Part shown: positions 1 to 10,526 of the stretch, piece by piece
How positions within the stretch are numbered: position 1 is the stretch's first letter
How the letters are laid out: the number at the start of each line of letters is the position of its first letter
Assembly: GCA_022616515.1 (NCBI GenBank)
Contig: JAKEEQ010000353.1
Coordinates: 1-34,827 of the forward strand
Origin: Chloroflexota bacterium
Lineage (GTDB): Bacteria > Chloroflexota > Anaerolineae > Aggregatilineales > J027
Length of the DNA stretch: 34,827 nt
Reading direction: 5' to 3'
Position numbers and translations under genes: made by a program
Notes under the pieces: model-generated
Told to the model about the DNA's origin: nothing
Seen by the model: only the letters and a program-made list of their open reading frames with translations
Databases searched by the model: none

Positions 1-355
1 GCGGCACATAGCTTTCCGGCAGCAAATTGCGGTTCAGGATGCGATCACCCCCCGGCAGAGCAAAAACTTCCAGCATATAGGTGTGGGTGGAGTAATCGGC
101 ACTATTGAGCGCCCCTTTAGTAAAACTGACCGTGTAGGCGGCGACATGTTCGGTAGTGGGCGACAGCGCCAGTTGGTAGTCGTAGCGGCGGGTTTGATCG
201 GCCAGAACCAGTTCAGTGGTCTCGCCAGCGTTATACAACACCAGCGAATCATCAAGGTTGTTATAGACCAGAACAATATTATCGGTAGATTGGGCACTGG
301 CTGGCACGACGGTCATCACCAGCACAACAATGATTAGGGGCAAGATTTTTTTCAC
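1..355 (-). CDS. Exported protein, N-terminal part only (cut by left edge)
   Basis: The reading frame is open for 118 codons from a GTG at 355 to the window edge, so only the N-terminus is visible. The start is supported by an AGGAGAG Shine-Dalgarno sequence 8 bases upstream. Residues 1-21 form a clean signal peptide: two lysines, a hydrophobic core and a PASA-Q cleavage site. The mature part has short beta-rich stretches and a segment reading YQLALSPTTEHVAAY. That resembles a blade of a TolB/WD40-like propeller, as is common in exported Chloroflexota proteins. This family guess is inference from one motif. Nothing about the substrate or C-terminal domains can be said. It is transcribed away from the neighbouring DUF6585-like operon. 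Confidence 0.7.
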   Translation of the reverse strand, partial: MKKILPLIIVVLVMTVVPASAQSTDNIVLVYNNLDDSLVLYNAGETTELVLADQTRRYDYQLALSPTTEHVAAYTVSFTKGALNSADYSTHTYMLEVFALPGGDRILNRNLLPESYVP

Positions 356-416
356 AGTAGCGACTCTCCTGAGTATTAAGGTGATTAGAGTTGTTCTCCC
401 CTCCTTAGCCCTCCCA

Positions 417-464
417 TCCCCTCTGTCGCTAGCGCGACATCTCCCCATAAATGGGGAGAGGGGA
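417..464. repeat. Palindromic repeat family A, copy 1
   Basis: The element folds as two adjacent hairpins inside an outer stem. Hairpin one is GTCGC-TAGC-GCGAC (425-438). Hairpin two is CTCCCCAT-AA-ATGGGGAG (441-458). The outer arms TCCCCTCT (417-424) and AGAGGGGA (457-464) are complementary and slightly compete with hairpin two. Near-identical copies lie at 20395-20448 and 30406-30452. The rest of the 356-717 gap holds no convincing gene; it must contain the promoter of the operon starting at 718, but no clear -35/-10 pair was seen. Confidence 0.8.
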
Positions 465-717
465 CCTGTTTCCCGTATTCATGGGGAAATCCAAAGGCGG
501 AGAAATCGACACCCTTTTAATAGCTGTTGGCGCTTCACCCATTTTTAGCCGAGCAGGAACCTGTGGTCAAGATGGCACAGGGCGAACGTTGGGTTGGAAG
601 CCCCAATTTTTGGGGGATTGGGGGCAAATAGTTTGTATTAAAATGAGATTATATCCAATCCATAGAGCCACAGGCGTAGCGTGCTGCGTCTTTTTGTTTA
701 GTTTTCAGGGTACTGTT

Positions 718-1545
718 ATGACCGACTACCTCATCACCAGCGACGGCGAACTCGCCGTGCCATTTGAAGCACCGCCCATCGAACATGATCCGGGATTTCG
801 ATTGTCCTCACACTGGTACACATCCTATGCCGAAGCAATGCTGCTTTTCTTTTCGTTCGTGATGCTTGCCATCGTTTTCGCCGAAACGTATGGCGCTTAT
901 TTAATGCTGCTGAGTTTCGTTGCAGTACCCATCGCCCTTCTAGTGAAACTGACTTTCATCACTGTCTACCAGAAGGGCATGAAAATCGGGCTATTTCTGC
1001 GCCAGCCGCAGTGGCTGTGGTGGGATGAGATCACCGAGATTGACCATCTGCGGGAGGAACGCTGGATGGGCGGGTTGGATCGCATCGACAACACCTATAT
1101 CGAGTTGTGGCTGTATATCCGTAACCAGCTTGTCTTTGAACTGCCCCGCAATATAACAAACCGATTGAGCCTGTACCATGTGATCGGTCTGCATGTTGAG
1201 ATGTCGCTGGTGAGTTACTACAGCCACATTTTGCCGGAGGGCAAGGTGATTGCGATGGGTCCGATTCGCGTACAGCATACGGGTATCCATATCAACGACG
1301 CCTTTGTGCGCTGGGAGGATATTGAAGCCCTTGAGCGGGACGGTGATGACTTCACGCTAAAGACAAGTGCAAAAACTTATCGCTTGACCTTCACGCGCAA
1401 TCAGAATGTGCTGTATCGGCTGTTCTTAAACGCGATGGCGGGTGATATTGGGGCCGACCAGAACGCTGTGGACCGGATTGAGTATAGATACTACAGTAAT
1501 TTCGCAGTGGCGAGGTATCGCCCACCTGGAAGGACAGGCAAATGA
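718..1545 (+). CDS. Two-helix membrane protein with PH-like domains (divergent DUF6585-like)
   Basis: This is the first gene of a four-gene operon, 275 aa. The ATG at 718 is preferred over upstream in-frame starts because AGGG sits 7 bases before it and the extension reads through repeat DNA. Residues about 38-80 form two membrane helices. The cytosolic part begins with the pattern VYQKGMKIGLFLRQP...WWDEITEI. Later comes a second module with LPEGKVIAMGPIRV, then VRWEDIEALERDGDDF. This order (hairpin anchor, 'GL' strand, W-x-E-I strand, a second PH-like module) matches the three genes that follow, though sequence similarity is weaker. The function of the family is unknown. The gene overlaps the next by ATGA, which suggests translational coupling. 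Confidence 0.8.
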   Translation: MTDYLITSDGELAVPFEAPPIEHDPGFRLSSHWYTSYAEAMLLFFSFVMLAIVFAETYGAYLMLLSFVAVPIALLVKLTFITVYQKGMKIGLFLRQPQWLWWDEITEIDHLREERWMGGLDRIDNTYIELWLYIRNQLVFELPRNITNRLSLYHVIGLHVEMSLVSYYSHILPEGKVIAMGPIRVQHTGIHINDAFVRWEDIEALERDGDDFTLKTSAKTYRLTFTRNQNVLYRLFLNAMAGDIGADQNAVDRIEYRYYSNFAVARYRPPGRTGK

Positions 1546-2309
1546 GCAGTCAAAATCTCATCAGTGTCCATACCACGCCGTCTGCACAAACATGGGCGTC
1601 GTTACCTTTTCTGTTGATAGGGCTGTTAATCCTGATGGCAGGTGCTGTCAACTTTGAGGGTACTGCGTTCATTGTTGGGCTGGTGTGGTTCCTATTCTTC
1701 TTCCTAAACAGTGGCGTACCCGGTTATCCTGCGCGGCATCTTGAAATATATGAGGAAGGGTTAGTATATCGTACCCTGTGGCAGACCCGGATGTGGAAAT
1801 GGTCAGATTTTATCGGGATCAGAAGCTCATATAACGGCGCGGCAAGTTTATATCTACAAGACGCCGATGGCGTATCGGTACGGATTCTCCCTCTGGATAA
1901 TTGGGCACAAGTGCGCCAACTGATTATTGGGCATATTGAACCCATCGTTTATATGAGGGCGATGAATCATTTACGGAGTGGCAAGGCCATCAATATCAAT
2001 TTTGCACTGTGTATTAAAGAATATGGGCTGAGTTATCATGGACGATCTGTGCAGTGGTGCGATGTCGATTATGTGGAATTTGATAGCAAACGTGTAGTTA
2101 TCCATTCATCACAGCTTGGTACATGGCAGCAGAGCGTCAGTTTCCAAACGTACAGGATGCAAAATGGCGACATCTACGCGAGATTGATCCGCGATTTGTG
2201 GCAAGCGGCGAATCAGGAACCACAATTAGCTGAAATGACCTACATCGTGATTGATGGCGTGCATTTCAACAGCAAGGGGGAGATGATTGTGGGAGGCAGT
2301 CACAAATGA
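1542..2309 (+). CDS. DUF6585-like membrane protein, tandem paralog 1
   Basis: A 255-aa protein beginning with the shared motif LISVHTT, followed by two hydrophobic helices (about residues 18-62). After them comes HLEIYEEGLVYR, then MWKWSDFIGI and a second domain with LCIKEYGLSYHGRSVQWCDV. Family DUF6585 has the same layout: a membrane hairpin, a 'xGLVY' strand with a W-x-E/D strand, then a repeat of the pattern. The assignment rests on remembered family patterns and should be checked by profile search. It ends with DLWQAANQ...IVIDGVHFNSKGEMI, and that tail recurs in the next two genes. A GGAAGGA ribosome site sits inside the previous gene, and the ATGA overlap indicates coupling. Function unknown. 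Confidence 0.85.
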   Translation: MSSQNLISVHTTPSAQTWASLPFLLIGLLILMAGAVNFEGTAFIVGLVWFLFFFLNSGVPGYPARHLEIYEEGLVYRTLWQTRMWKWSDFIGIRSSYNGAASLYLQDADGVSVRILPLDNWAQVRQLIIGHIEPIVYMRAMNHLRSGKAININFALCIKEYGLSYHGRSVQWCDVDYVEFDSKRVVIHSSQLGTWQQSVSFQTYRMQNGDIYARLIRDLWQAANQEPQLAEMTYIVIDGVHFNSKGEMIVGGSHK

Positions 2310-3097
2310 GTAACGAAACAATGGGCAGGTTAATAAGCGTCCACACAACCCGTGCTATGCAAGCATGGGTAATGCTGCCATTTATGGGAATATGGCTGTG
2401 CGCTATCTTAGTAGGGATTAGACAGTCTGAGGCTTTCGTTAGCATCTTTGCGTTTCTGATCATTGCAGGTGGCTTCTTGAGTGTTGGGCTGCCGGGCCTG
2501 CCCGCACAGCGGTTGGCGATATGCGAGAACGGGATGTTGTACAGCACATTCTTTCGGACCCGGAGCATGAAATGGGCAGACATTACCAGTATCAGGTTCG
2601 GGTACTATAAGAGCCGTCGGCCTAACACATTTCGGTTGAAAAACGATTATGGACTATCCATCACCTTGCAGGGCTTAAGTGATTGGACGCAGTTATGCGA
2701 ACACATCATGGATTATGTTGAGCCGAGCATTTATCAGAATGCAATAAACCAACTTGAACGCGGCGGGAAGGTGGGGGTAACTCATTGGTTGCAAATAGCA
2801 AGAAATGGCCTGGTGCTACGCTGGCGTCTGATTGAATGGCGAGACATTGATTACGTGCTCATTGACAACAGAAACGTGGTTATTGGCTTGCGCTGGCGTG
2901 ATGGTGGGAAAAATCGGTTCACATTCGACAGATACAGAACACCAAATGGCGTTATCTATGCCAAACTGATCCGGGACCTGTGGCAGGAAAAGAGACAGGT
3001 CAGGCAACTTACCGAATCTGCCTATATCGTCATTGACGGCATCCACTTCAACAGTGAGGGGGAGATGATTCAGCACATAGGAGAACCTCATGCGTAA
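2306..3097 (+). CDS. DUF6585-like membrane protein, tandem paralog 2
   Basis: A 263-aa paralog of its neighbours. LISVHTTRAMQAW is followed by two membrane helices, then RLAICENGMLYS, MKWADITSI and, in the second module, LQIARNGLVLRWRLIEWRDI. The C-terminal tail YIVIDGIHFNSEGEMI is nearly identical to that of the preceding protein, so these arose by tandem duplication. It starts by ATGA overlap with the gene before and has a GGGAGG ribosome site 8-12 bases upstream. The predicted protein is an inner-membrane hairpin with its bulk in the cytosol. No catalytic residues were recognised, so a binding or scaffold role is more likely than an enzyme; this is inference. Confidence 0.85.
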   Translation: MSNETMGRLISVHTTRAMQAWVMLPFMGIWLCAILVGIRQSEAFVSIFAFLIIAGGFLSVGLPGLPAQRLAICENGMLYSTFFRTRSMKWADITSIRFGYYKSRRPNTFRLKNDYGLSITLQGLSDWTQLCEHIMDYVEPSIYQNAINQLERGGKVGVTHWLQIARNGLVLRWRLIEWRDIDYVLIDNRNVVIGLRWRDGGKNRFTFDRYRTPNGVIYAKLIRDLWQEKRQVRQLTESAYIVIDGIHFNSEGEMIQHIGEPHA

Positions 3098-3854
3098 ATT
3101 GATAAGCGTACACAAGACGCCACTTTGGGACAGAATAGCCGCACTGCCAGTCTTGTTCATTATGCTTTCAGTTGCTATGTCATTGCTCCCCGATGCTTTA
3201 TCACCGATATGTGGAGTGATTGGAATCGTTTATGGAGCTTACACATTGCTGATTCTGGGAGTACCATTCTGGCCTGCCCACCGCCTGGAAATCTATGAGG
3301 AAGGCATTGTCTATCGCTGGCGCTGGCGACGCTCGTCATGGTCGTGGTCAGAATTCGATGGGATTTCGAATACCGACAATGCCCGGAATGGTCCGAAACT
3401 GTGGATTCGGGACACGGCGGTGCTAAATCTGCAACGGATTGACCTGCTACCGGATGCGAAGCGACTCGTCATCGAACACGCCGGGCCAGTGATTTACGAG
3501 AAGGCAACGTCAATCCTCGAACGCGGCGACTATATATGGCTAACATCGGACTTTTGTATCGGCGCAAACGATCTCATTTATAAAGGCCAGCACATCAACT
3601 GGCGAGATGTGGAGTTTGTTTTTCTGGAGGGGACGCATATTACCATTACTTCCCCACAGATAGACAATTGGCGGCATCGCATTAGCTTCAATCCGAACAA
3701 AATACGGAATGGGATTGTATATGCGCGGCTTGTCCGCAATCTGTGGCAGCAAACTCTCAATGAGAAGTCTTTTTCAGATGTGGACTCAATTGTGGTGGGC
3801 GGCGTTTTGTTCAGCAGTGAAGGCGAATTTATCAAATACGATGCAGACGAATAG
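3090..3854 (+). CDS. DUF6585-like membrane protein, tandem paralog 3
   Basis: The last gene of the four-gene operon, 254 aa. It opens with RKLISVHKTPLWDRI and has membrane helices at about residues 17-33 and 38-60. The first PH-like module carries RLEIYEEGIVYRW and WSWSEFDGI; the second carries ANDLIYKGQHINWRDVEF. The end, IVVGGVLFSSEGEFI, is again the shared tail. It overlaps the previous gene by 8 bases and has a strong AGGAG site 6 bases before its ATG. Of the four proteins this is the one whose motifs most clearly recall DUF6585. No terminator hairpin was seen directly after the stop codon. Confidence 0.85.
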   Translation: MRKLISVHKTPLWDRIAALPVLFIMLSVAMSLLPDALSPICGVIGIVYGAYTLLILGVPFWPAHRLEIYEEGIVYRWRWRRSSWSWSEFDGISNTDNARNGPKLWIRDTAVLNLQRIDLLPDAKRLVIEHAGPVIYEKATSILERGDYIWLTSDFCIGANDLIYKGQHINWRDVEFVFLEGTHITITSPQIDNWRHRISFNPNKIRNGIVYARLVRNLWQQTLNEKSFSDVDSIVVGGVLFSSEGEFIKYDADE

Positions 3855-3880
3855 CAAGAGAAACTACCTTGAGGTGACGT

Positions 3881-4162
3881 TTAAGACCACTTTGCCAGCC
3901 ACAGCGGCAGTGGGGCGAGGTTTTCCATCAGGTTCAGGACTTCATCAATTTTGTCGTAACGTTTGACATAATGCTGGTCGCTGTCGCTGTCCAGATCGAG
4001 GCGGTGATAGAGGAAGGCGGAGTCGGCGGAATAGCTCATGATGTGCAGGGTTCGTCCCATCTGTAGGGTCATGGCCCTACCCCGTGTCAGCGATTGGTGG
4101 ATCACGCTATCCAGATAAGACATTTCCAGAAACCGTTCATCAGCACAAAATCTTGCCCACAT
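3881..4162 (-). CDS. Small hypothetical protein
   Basis: A 93-aa reading frame convergent with the DUF6585-like operon and divergent from the nuclease gene. It has no recognised domain, signal peptide or membrane helix. The composition is that of a plausible soluble protein, with a run of Asp/Ser (LDLDSDSDQHY) and an amphipathic C-terminal helix (KIDEVLNLMENL). The start is uncertain. The ATG at 4162 has only a weak GGATG upstream, and the ATG at 4123 (MSYLDS) is an alternative. It is kept as a gene because it fills an otherwise empty gap and no better frame covers it. Confidence 0.5.
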   Translation of the reverse strand: MWARFCADERFLEMSYLDSVIHQSLTRGRAMTLQMGRTLHIMSYSADSAFLYHRLDLDSDSDQHYVKRYDKIDEVLNLMENLAPLPLWLAKWS

Positions 4163-4190
4163 TGTACATCATCCGCTGGACAAAAGCAGG

Positions 4191-4228
4191 TATAATGCGT
4201 CCGGTTAAAGACAAGTTTTCTGGAGGAG
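4191..4228 (+). promoter_or_regulatory. -10 box and strong ribosome site of the nuclease gene
   Basis: A perfect TATAAT lies at 4191-4196, 35 bases before the ATG at 4232. GGAGGAG at 4222-4228 is a strong Shine-Dalgarno sequence. No good -35 hexamer is visible at 16-18 bases, so activator dependence or an unusual sigma factor is possible. Confidence 0.5.
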
Positions 4229-4231
4229 TAT

Positions 4232-6190
4232 ATGCGCATTGTGATGCTGCTGGTGGTTTTGCTGGTGTCGGCGGGAATGACCACAGCGCAGGATGAAACA
4301 CCACCGCTGGTCAAGATTGGCGAGGTACAGGGCGTCATCGCGGATGACCTCGCGGACGCCAACACTTTTGACTCACCGTATCGCGATCAAGACGTTCGTG
4401 TGCAGGGAGTAGTCACCAACCTGATTGCCATCAATCCCGGCGGGCGCATCGTTTACGGCTTTTTCTTGCAGGACAGCGACGGCGACCCGCAAACATCGGA
4501 CGCCATTCAGGTCATCACCGGGCCGGGGTCAAATATGGGCGACTATCAGGTTCAGGTGGGCGACATCATCACCGTTCAGGGTGAGGTGGAAGAGTATTTT
4601 GACCTGACACGGCTGGAAAATGTCGAGTTTGTCAGCCTCGACGGTCAGGTGGACAATCTCGATGAAGCCGTGCCCGCTCTCGAACTCAACCCGCCGCTGA
4701 CCACACCTGACGACATTTATCGCTATTATGAGCGCATTGAAGCGATGCGGGTCTACCTGCCAGCCGAGTCGGTTGTGGTTGCTCCCACCCACATCTTCAC
4801 CTCGACCAACGACACCGAGATTTACGTGGCGCGGCATGACCATCCGCTGGCAGGGCGCGATGATGTCTTTGCCCGGCGTGTTTTCCGCGATGTGCATCCG
4901 CTGGATGATGGCGTGGTGATGGATAATCTGTACCGGATTTCGGTCGAGGGCAATATCCTCAAGGTGGGCGATTACAACACCAACCTGCCGCGCTTCAATA
5001 CCTTTGACGTGCTGGAAACGCCGCTGACGGGCAACATCGTGTATGCCTTCGGGCGCTATACCCTGCAAATCGACAGCCTGCCGCGCTTCCGCCATGAAGT
5101 GAACCCGGCGGATAACCATCCCGTGCCGGAGATTGACCGCACACGGCAGTTTTCGGTGGCAACCTTCAACGTCGAAAACCTCTACGATTTTTACAATGAC
5201 CCCTTTGACCGTGAGGACAATCCGGGGGATACAAGGCTGAATTATGTGCCGCTGTCGATGGTTGAATACGAGACGCGCCTGACCAAACTCGCCAACCAGA
5301 TTATCAGCGAATTGAACGCGCCGGACATCATCGGGTTTCAGGAGATTGAATATCAGGATGTGTGCGCAGGTGGTGGTCAGGTGTATGGCACATGCAGCGA
5401 TGAAATGAACAACATTGACGGGATGCCGGATACCTTGCAGGACCTTGCTGCCGAGATTTCCCTCACCACCGGAGGCGAAATCGTTTATCTGGTGGCAGGT
5501 GATCCCGATTCGGCGGATGAACGCGGCATTTCACAGGGATTTTTATACCGGGCGGATCGCGTGGAATTGGTTGAGCCAACCGCTGACCATCCCATTTTCG
5601 GGGAACGTCCCGATGACCCGGCGGGCAGCCGTTTTGCCCTGAACAATGAGGTCGCCAATCCAAAGGCGTTTAATGCAAGTCTGGGTTTGGGCTTGAATAT
5701 CTTTTCGCGTCCGGCACTGGTGGGGCTGTTCCGCATTTACAGCGAGCTGGACAGTGAGCAGTTTGTGGATGTGTATTACAGTGTCAATCACCTCAGCAGC
5801 AATCCCGAAGAGAATCACACCGTGCGCGAGGCTGGCGCGACCTATAATCTCAATCTGCTTGCTGATGCGGGCGAAAACGCACTGTTCATCGTGGGCGGCG
5901 ACCTGAATTCCTTCCGCGAATCGTCGGAGATTGCGCTGCTCGAAGCGGAGATGGTCAATGTAACCGCCGGGAATGTGCCGGATGCCGCCGACTACACCTA
6001 CATTTTCGCGGGACAGGCACAGGTGTTGGATTACCTGTTCGTCTCACCCGCACTGGCGGACTTGATGACGGGAGCGCATATCCAGCATATCAATGCCGAT
6101 TACAGCTACGATTATCGCCTGAGCGTCGACGAGGTCTATCACGCGGGGGACCATGATCCGGTTGTTGCGATTTTTGATTTGCCGGAGTGA
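4232..6190 (+). CDS. Secreted nuclease: OB-fold plus endonuclease/exonuclease/phosphatase domain
   Basis: A 652-aa exported protein. Residues 1-19 are a signal peptide ending at TTAQ. Residues about 40-140 look like the OB-type domain found in extracellular nucleases of the YhcR/ExeM kind (VRVQGVVTN, YGFFLQDSDGDP, QVGDIITVQGEVEEY). The catalytic EEP domain covers about residues 306-650. Visible there are FSVATFNVENLYD, the metal-binding Glu371 in IGFQEIE, Asp557 and Asn559 in GGDLNSF, and the closing Asp640-His641 in AGDHDPVV. All core residues of the fold are present, so it should be active on DNA or RNA outside the membrane, perhaps for scavenging nucleotides or phosphate. The exact substrate is not readable. 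It stands alone, with its own promoter and a terminator-like hairpin after it. Confidence 0.88.
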   Translation: MRIVMLLVVLLVSAGMTTAQDETPPLVKIGEVQGVIADDLADANTFDSPYRDQDVRVQGVVTNLIAINPGGRIVYGFFLQDSDGDPQTSDAIQVITGPGSNMGDYQVQVGDIITVQGEVEEYFDLTRLENVEFVSLDGQVDNLDEAVPALELNPPLTTPDDIYRYYERIEAMRVYLPAESVVVAPTHIFTSTNDTEIYVARHDHPLAGRDDVFARRVFRDVHPLDDGVVMDNLYRISVEGNILKVGDYNTNLPRFNTFDVLETPLTGNIVYAFGRYTLQIDSLPRFRHEVNPADNHPVPEIDRTRQFSVATFNVENLYDFYNDPFDREDNPGDTRLNYVPLSMVEYETRLTKLANQIISELNAPDIIGFQEIEYQDVCAGGGQVYGTCSDEMNNIDGMPDTLQDLAAEISLTTGGEIVYLVAGDPDSADERGISQGFLYRADRVELVEPTADHPIFGERPDDPAGSRFALNNEVANPKAFNASLGLGLNIFSRPALVGLFRIYSELDSEQFVDVYYSVNHLSSNPEENHTVREAGATYNLNLLADAGENALFIVGGDLNSFRESSEIALLEAEMVNVTAGNVPDAADYTYIFAGQAQVLDYLFVSPALADLMTGAHIQHINADYSYDYRLSVDEVYHAGDHDPVVAIFDLPE

Positions 6191-6203
6191 AAATCTCCCC
6201 TCT

Positions 6204-6241
6204 GTGTCTCCCCCGTAAACGGTTGGCGGGGGACACTTTTC
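6204..6241 (+). terminator. Hairpin with T-run after the nuclease gene
   Basis: TCCCCCG (6209-6215) pairs with CGGGGGA (6227-6233). The stem extends to GTG/CAC outside a two-base bulge and is followed by TTTT. It is a plausible Rho-independent terminator. The TCTCCCCCG arm also recurs at 20491-20499, so this may be a repeat used as a terminator. Confidence 0.55.
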
Positions 6242-6302
6242 TGTTGCTGGCTGGTAGTCCAACGCTGAGTCCACGCCAATGAACGGTTGCGGTTGCTTTT
6301 GC

Positions 6303-6375
6303 CAGCGGACGGGATGTATCCCGTCCCTACGATTATTCACGATTCCCGTAGGGACGCCATACATGGCGTCCGCTG
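6303..6375. repeat. Nested palindrome, repeat family B, complete copy
   Basis: A 73-base inverted structure. The outer arms are CAGCGGAC (6303-6310) and GTCCGCTG (6368-6375). Inside are two hairpins: GGACGGGAT-GT-ATCCCGTCC (6307-6326) and GGACGCCAT-AC-ATGGCGTCC (6352-6371). A third, mutually exclusive pairing joins GTCCCTACG (6323-6331) with CGTAGGGAC (6347-6355). A half-decayed copy lies at 20267-20318. The remaining parts of 6242-6540 hold no supportable gene. Confidence 0.8.
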
Positions 6376-6542
6376 CTTGATTGACACGGTTTTCGGCAAT
6401 TGGATGGCGTGCCATTCCCCTCTCAACCGCAATTGGGGAGAGATTGTCCGCAAATTTTAATCTGGCACAGAAAACCATTATTCCTCGCGGCACAATCCCT
6501 CTTTTAACGTTTGATTAGATTGCTGAATTAGCAGAATTCTTA

Positions 6543-6571
6543 TTGAAATTCCATTAGGTCGGGTGTAATAT
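6543..6571 (+). promoter_or_regulatory. uvrA promoter
   Basis: TTGAAA (6543-6548), a 17-base spacer and TAATAT (6566-6571) form a good sigma-70-type promoter 38 bases before the uvrA start. Confidence 0.6.
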
Positions 6572-6578
6572 AACTAGT

Positions 6579-6592
6579 CGCACATCTGTTCG
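6579..6592 (+). promoter_or_regulatory. Candidate LexA (SOS) box before uvrA
   Basis: CGCACATCTGTTCG matches 11 of 14 positions of the Bacillus-type LexA/DinR box (CGAACRNRYGTTYC). It differs at one base from GAAC-N4-GTTC in its core. It begins 7 bases after the -10 box, over the expected transcription start, where a repressor would block initiation. uvrA is a classic SOS gene, so the placement makes sense. That this organism uses this box type is inference. Confidence 0.45.
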
Positions 6593-6608
6593 CATTTTAG
6601 GGACCCGA

Positions 6609-9488
<2,880 letters not shown>

Positions 9489-9495
9489 TAAATTA

Positions 9496-9520
9496 GGTGG
9501 GGATACGAGATATCCCCACC
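9496..9520 (+). terminator. Hairpin after uvrA
   Basis: A perfect 10-base-pair stem GGTGGGGATA/TATCCCCACC with loop CGAGA lies 8 bases after the uvrA stop codon. The following ATCTTAT is only weakly T-rich, so termination may be partial. It could also act as a 3' RNA-stabilising hairpin. Confidence 0.6.
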
Positions 9521-9623
9521 ATCTTATCGAGTTCTCATTGCTTAATTAAATCACCCATTTATAGCTTTAAGCCTAATAACACTATACAATTGAGAATGAC
9601 GAATTGTTCTAGGATGAACAAAC

Positions 9624-10526
9624 ATGGCTGACAATTCAATAAATATTAGATTACGTGGTGAGGCAGTCGAAGACGGTACAATTGAACTAGAGCGTCTTCT
9701 TGAATTTGGTGATCAACTTACGCGAACGCTATATGTGATTGCCGATAATCTGAGCGATAAGAAGCATAAGAAAAAAGAAAAAATCTCTCTTACCCTAACT
9801 GAAGTGCATAAGGGTAGTTTTGCGATGGTTTTTAAACCTACCCCACCCCTGCAAACAAGCTTCATAAAGGAATTTTCTGAAACGCTAACAATCAGAGCAC
9901 TAGAACAACTCATAGACATTCTCTACCAAGTTTCAAGTGATGCATGGTCTAAAGTATATGATGAAAGCCATCAAGTTCTGGAAACTTTAAAAAGTTTTGG
10001 TCAATCTACTCTTGGAGCTGGTGTTGAGGCTATTGATTTCGAATTTAAGTCGAGCAAACAAGATTACTTTGTGACTTATAATGATGAGACATATGTTCGA
10101 TTAGTTAATTTGATTGAGGAAACACGTATCGAGGAAAGAATTCGTGATGTAAAAGGTAAACTTGTTATGGCAAATTTTCGAGGCGAAGACAAATTTAAAT
10201 GTGGCATTGAGTTAGACAGTGGTCAATATCTAAGTGGTGTTGAGTTTGATGAAGATTTGGCAGACTTAATAAAAGACGCACTGAGACAGCGTATCTATGC
10301 TGTAGGCATCGCAGGTGTAAATACTGAGAATAATGAGATTAGATCATTTCGCATAAAGAGCATCCTGAAAATCACTACTCAAACATCGCCTCAAGATTTG
10401 GAGGACTTATTCACTGAATATAAGTCTGAATATGATACGCTTGCAAACTTTAAGCAGGGTTGGCAAGAAATGTTAGCCGGGCAGGGTCACCATATATCAC
10501 AGCTTTGGGACGATATTGATGACTGA
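9624..10526 (+). CDS. Putative antitoxin-like partner of a RelE/ParE toxin
   Basis: A 300-aa soluble protein with no named domain. The N-terminus has a strand-helix start (INIRLRGEAVEDGTIELERL) and a lysine-rich loop KKHKKKEK. A strand (ISLTLTEVHKGSFAMVF), a helical middle and GAGVEAIDFEF follow. Around residues 175-250 is a compact beta module: KGKLVMANFRGE, then GVEFDEDLADLIKDALRQ, then RIYAVGIAGV and RSFRIKSILKI. The protein at 14034-14795 shows the same succession in the same order. The gene overlaps the toxin-like gene by 8 bases, the position an antitoxin usually takes, but it is about three times the size of a normal antitoxin. An AGGATG ribosome site precedes the ATG. The DNA is AT-rich compared with uvrA, which suggests transfer. 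The antitoxin role is inference from position. Confidence 0.75.
   Translation: MADNSINIRLRGEAVEDGTIELERLLEFGDQLTRTLYVIADNLSDKKHKKKEKISLTLTEVHKGSFAMVFKPTPPLQTSFIKEFSETLTIRALEQLIDILYQVSSDAWSKVYDESHQVLETLKSFGQSTLGAGVEAIDFEFKSSKQDYFVTYNDETYVRLVNLIEETRIEERIRDVKGKLVMANFRGEDKFKCGIELDSGQYLSGVEFDEDLADLIKDALRQRIYAVGIAGVNTENNEIRSFRIKSILKITTQTSPQDLEDLFTEYKSEYDTLANFKQGWQEMLAGQGHHISQLWDDIDD

Noticed and set aside
451-717. N-terminal extension of the first DUF6585-like gene
   Set aside because: It reads through repeat A and low-quality sequence; ATG 718 has a ribosome site.
4529-5119. Long minus-strand frame of 196 codons inside the nuclease gene
   Set aside because: It is antisense to a gene with clear EEP motifs and has no family resemblance or ribosome site.
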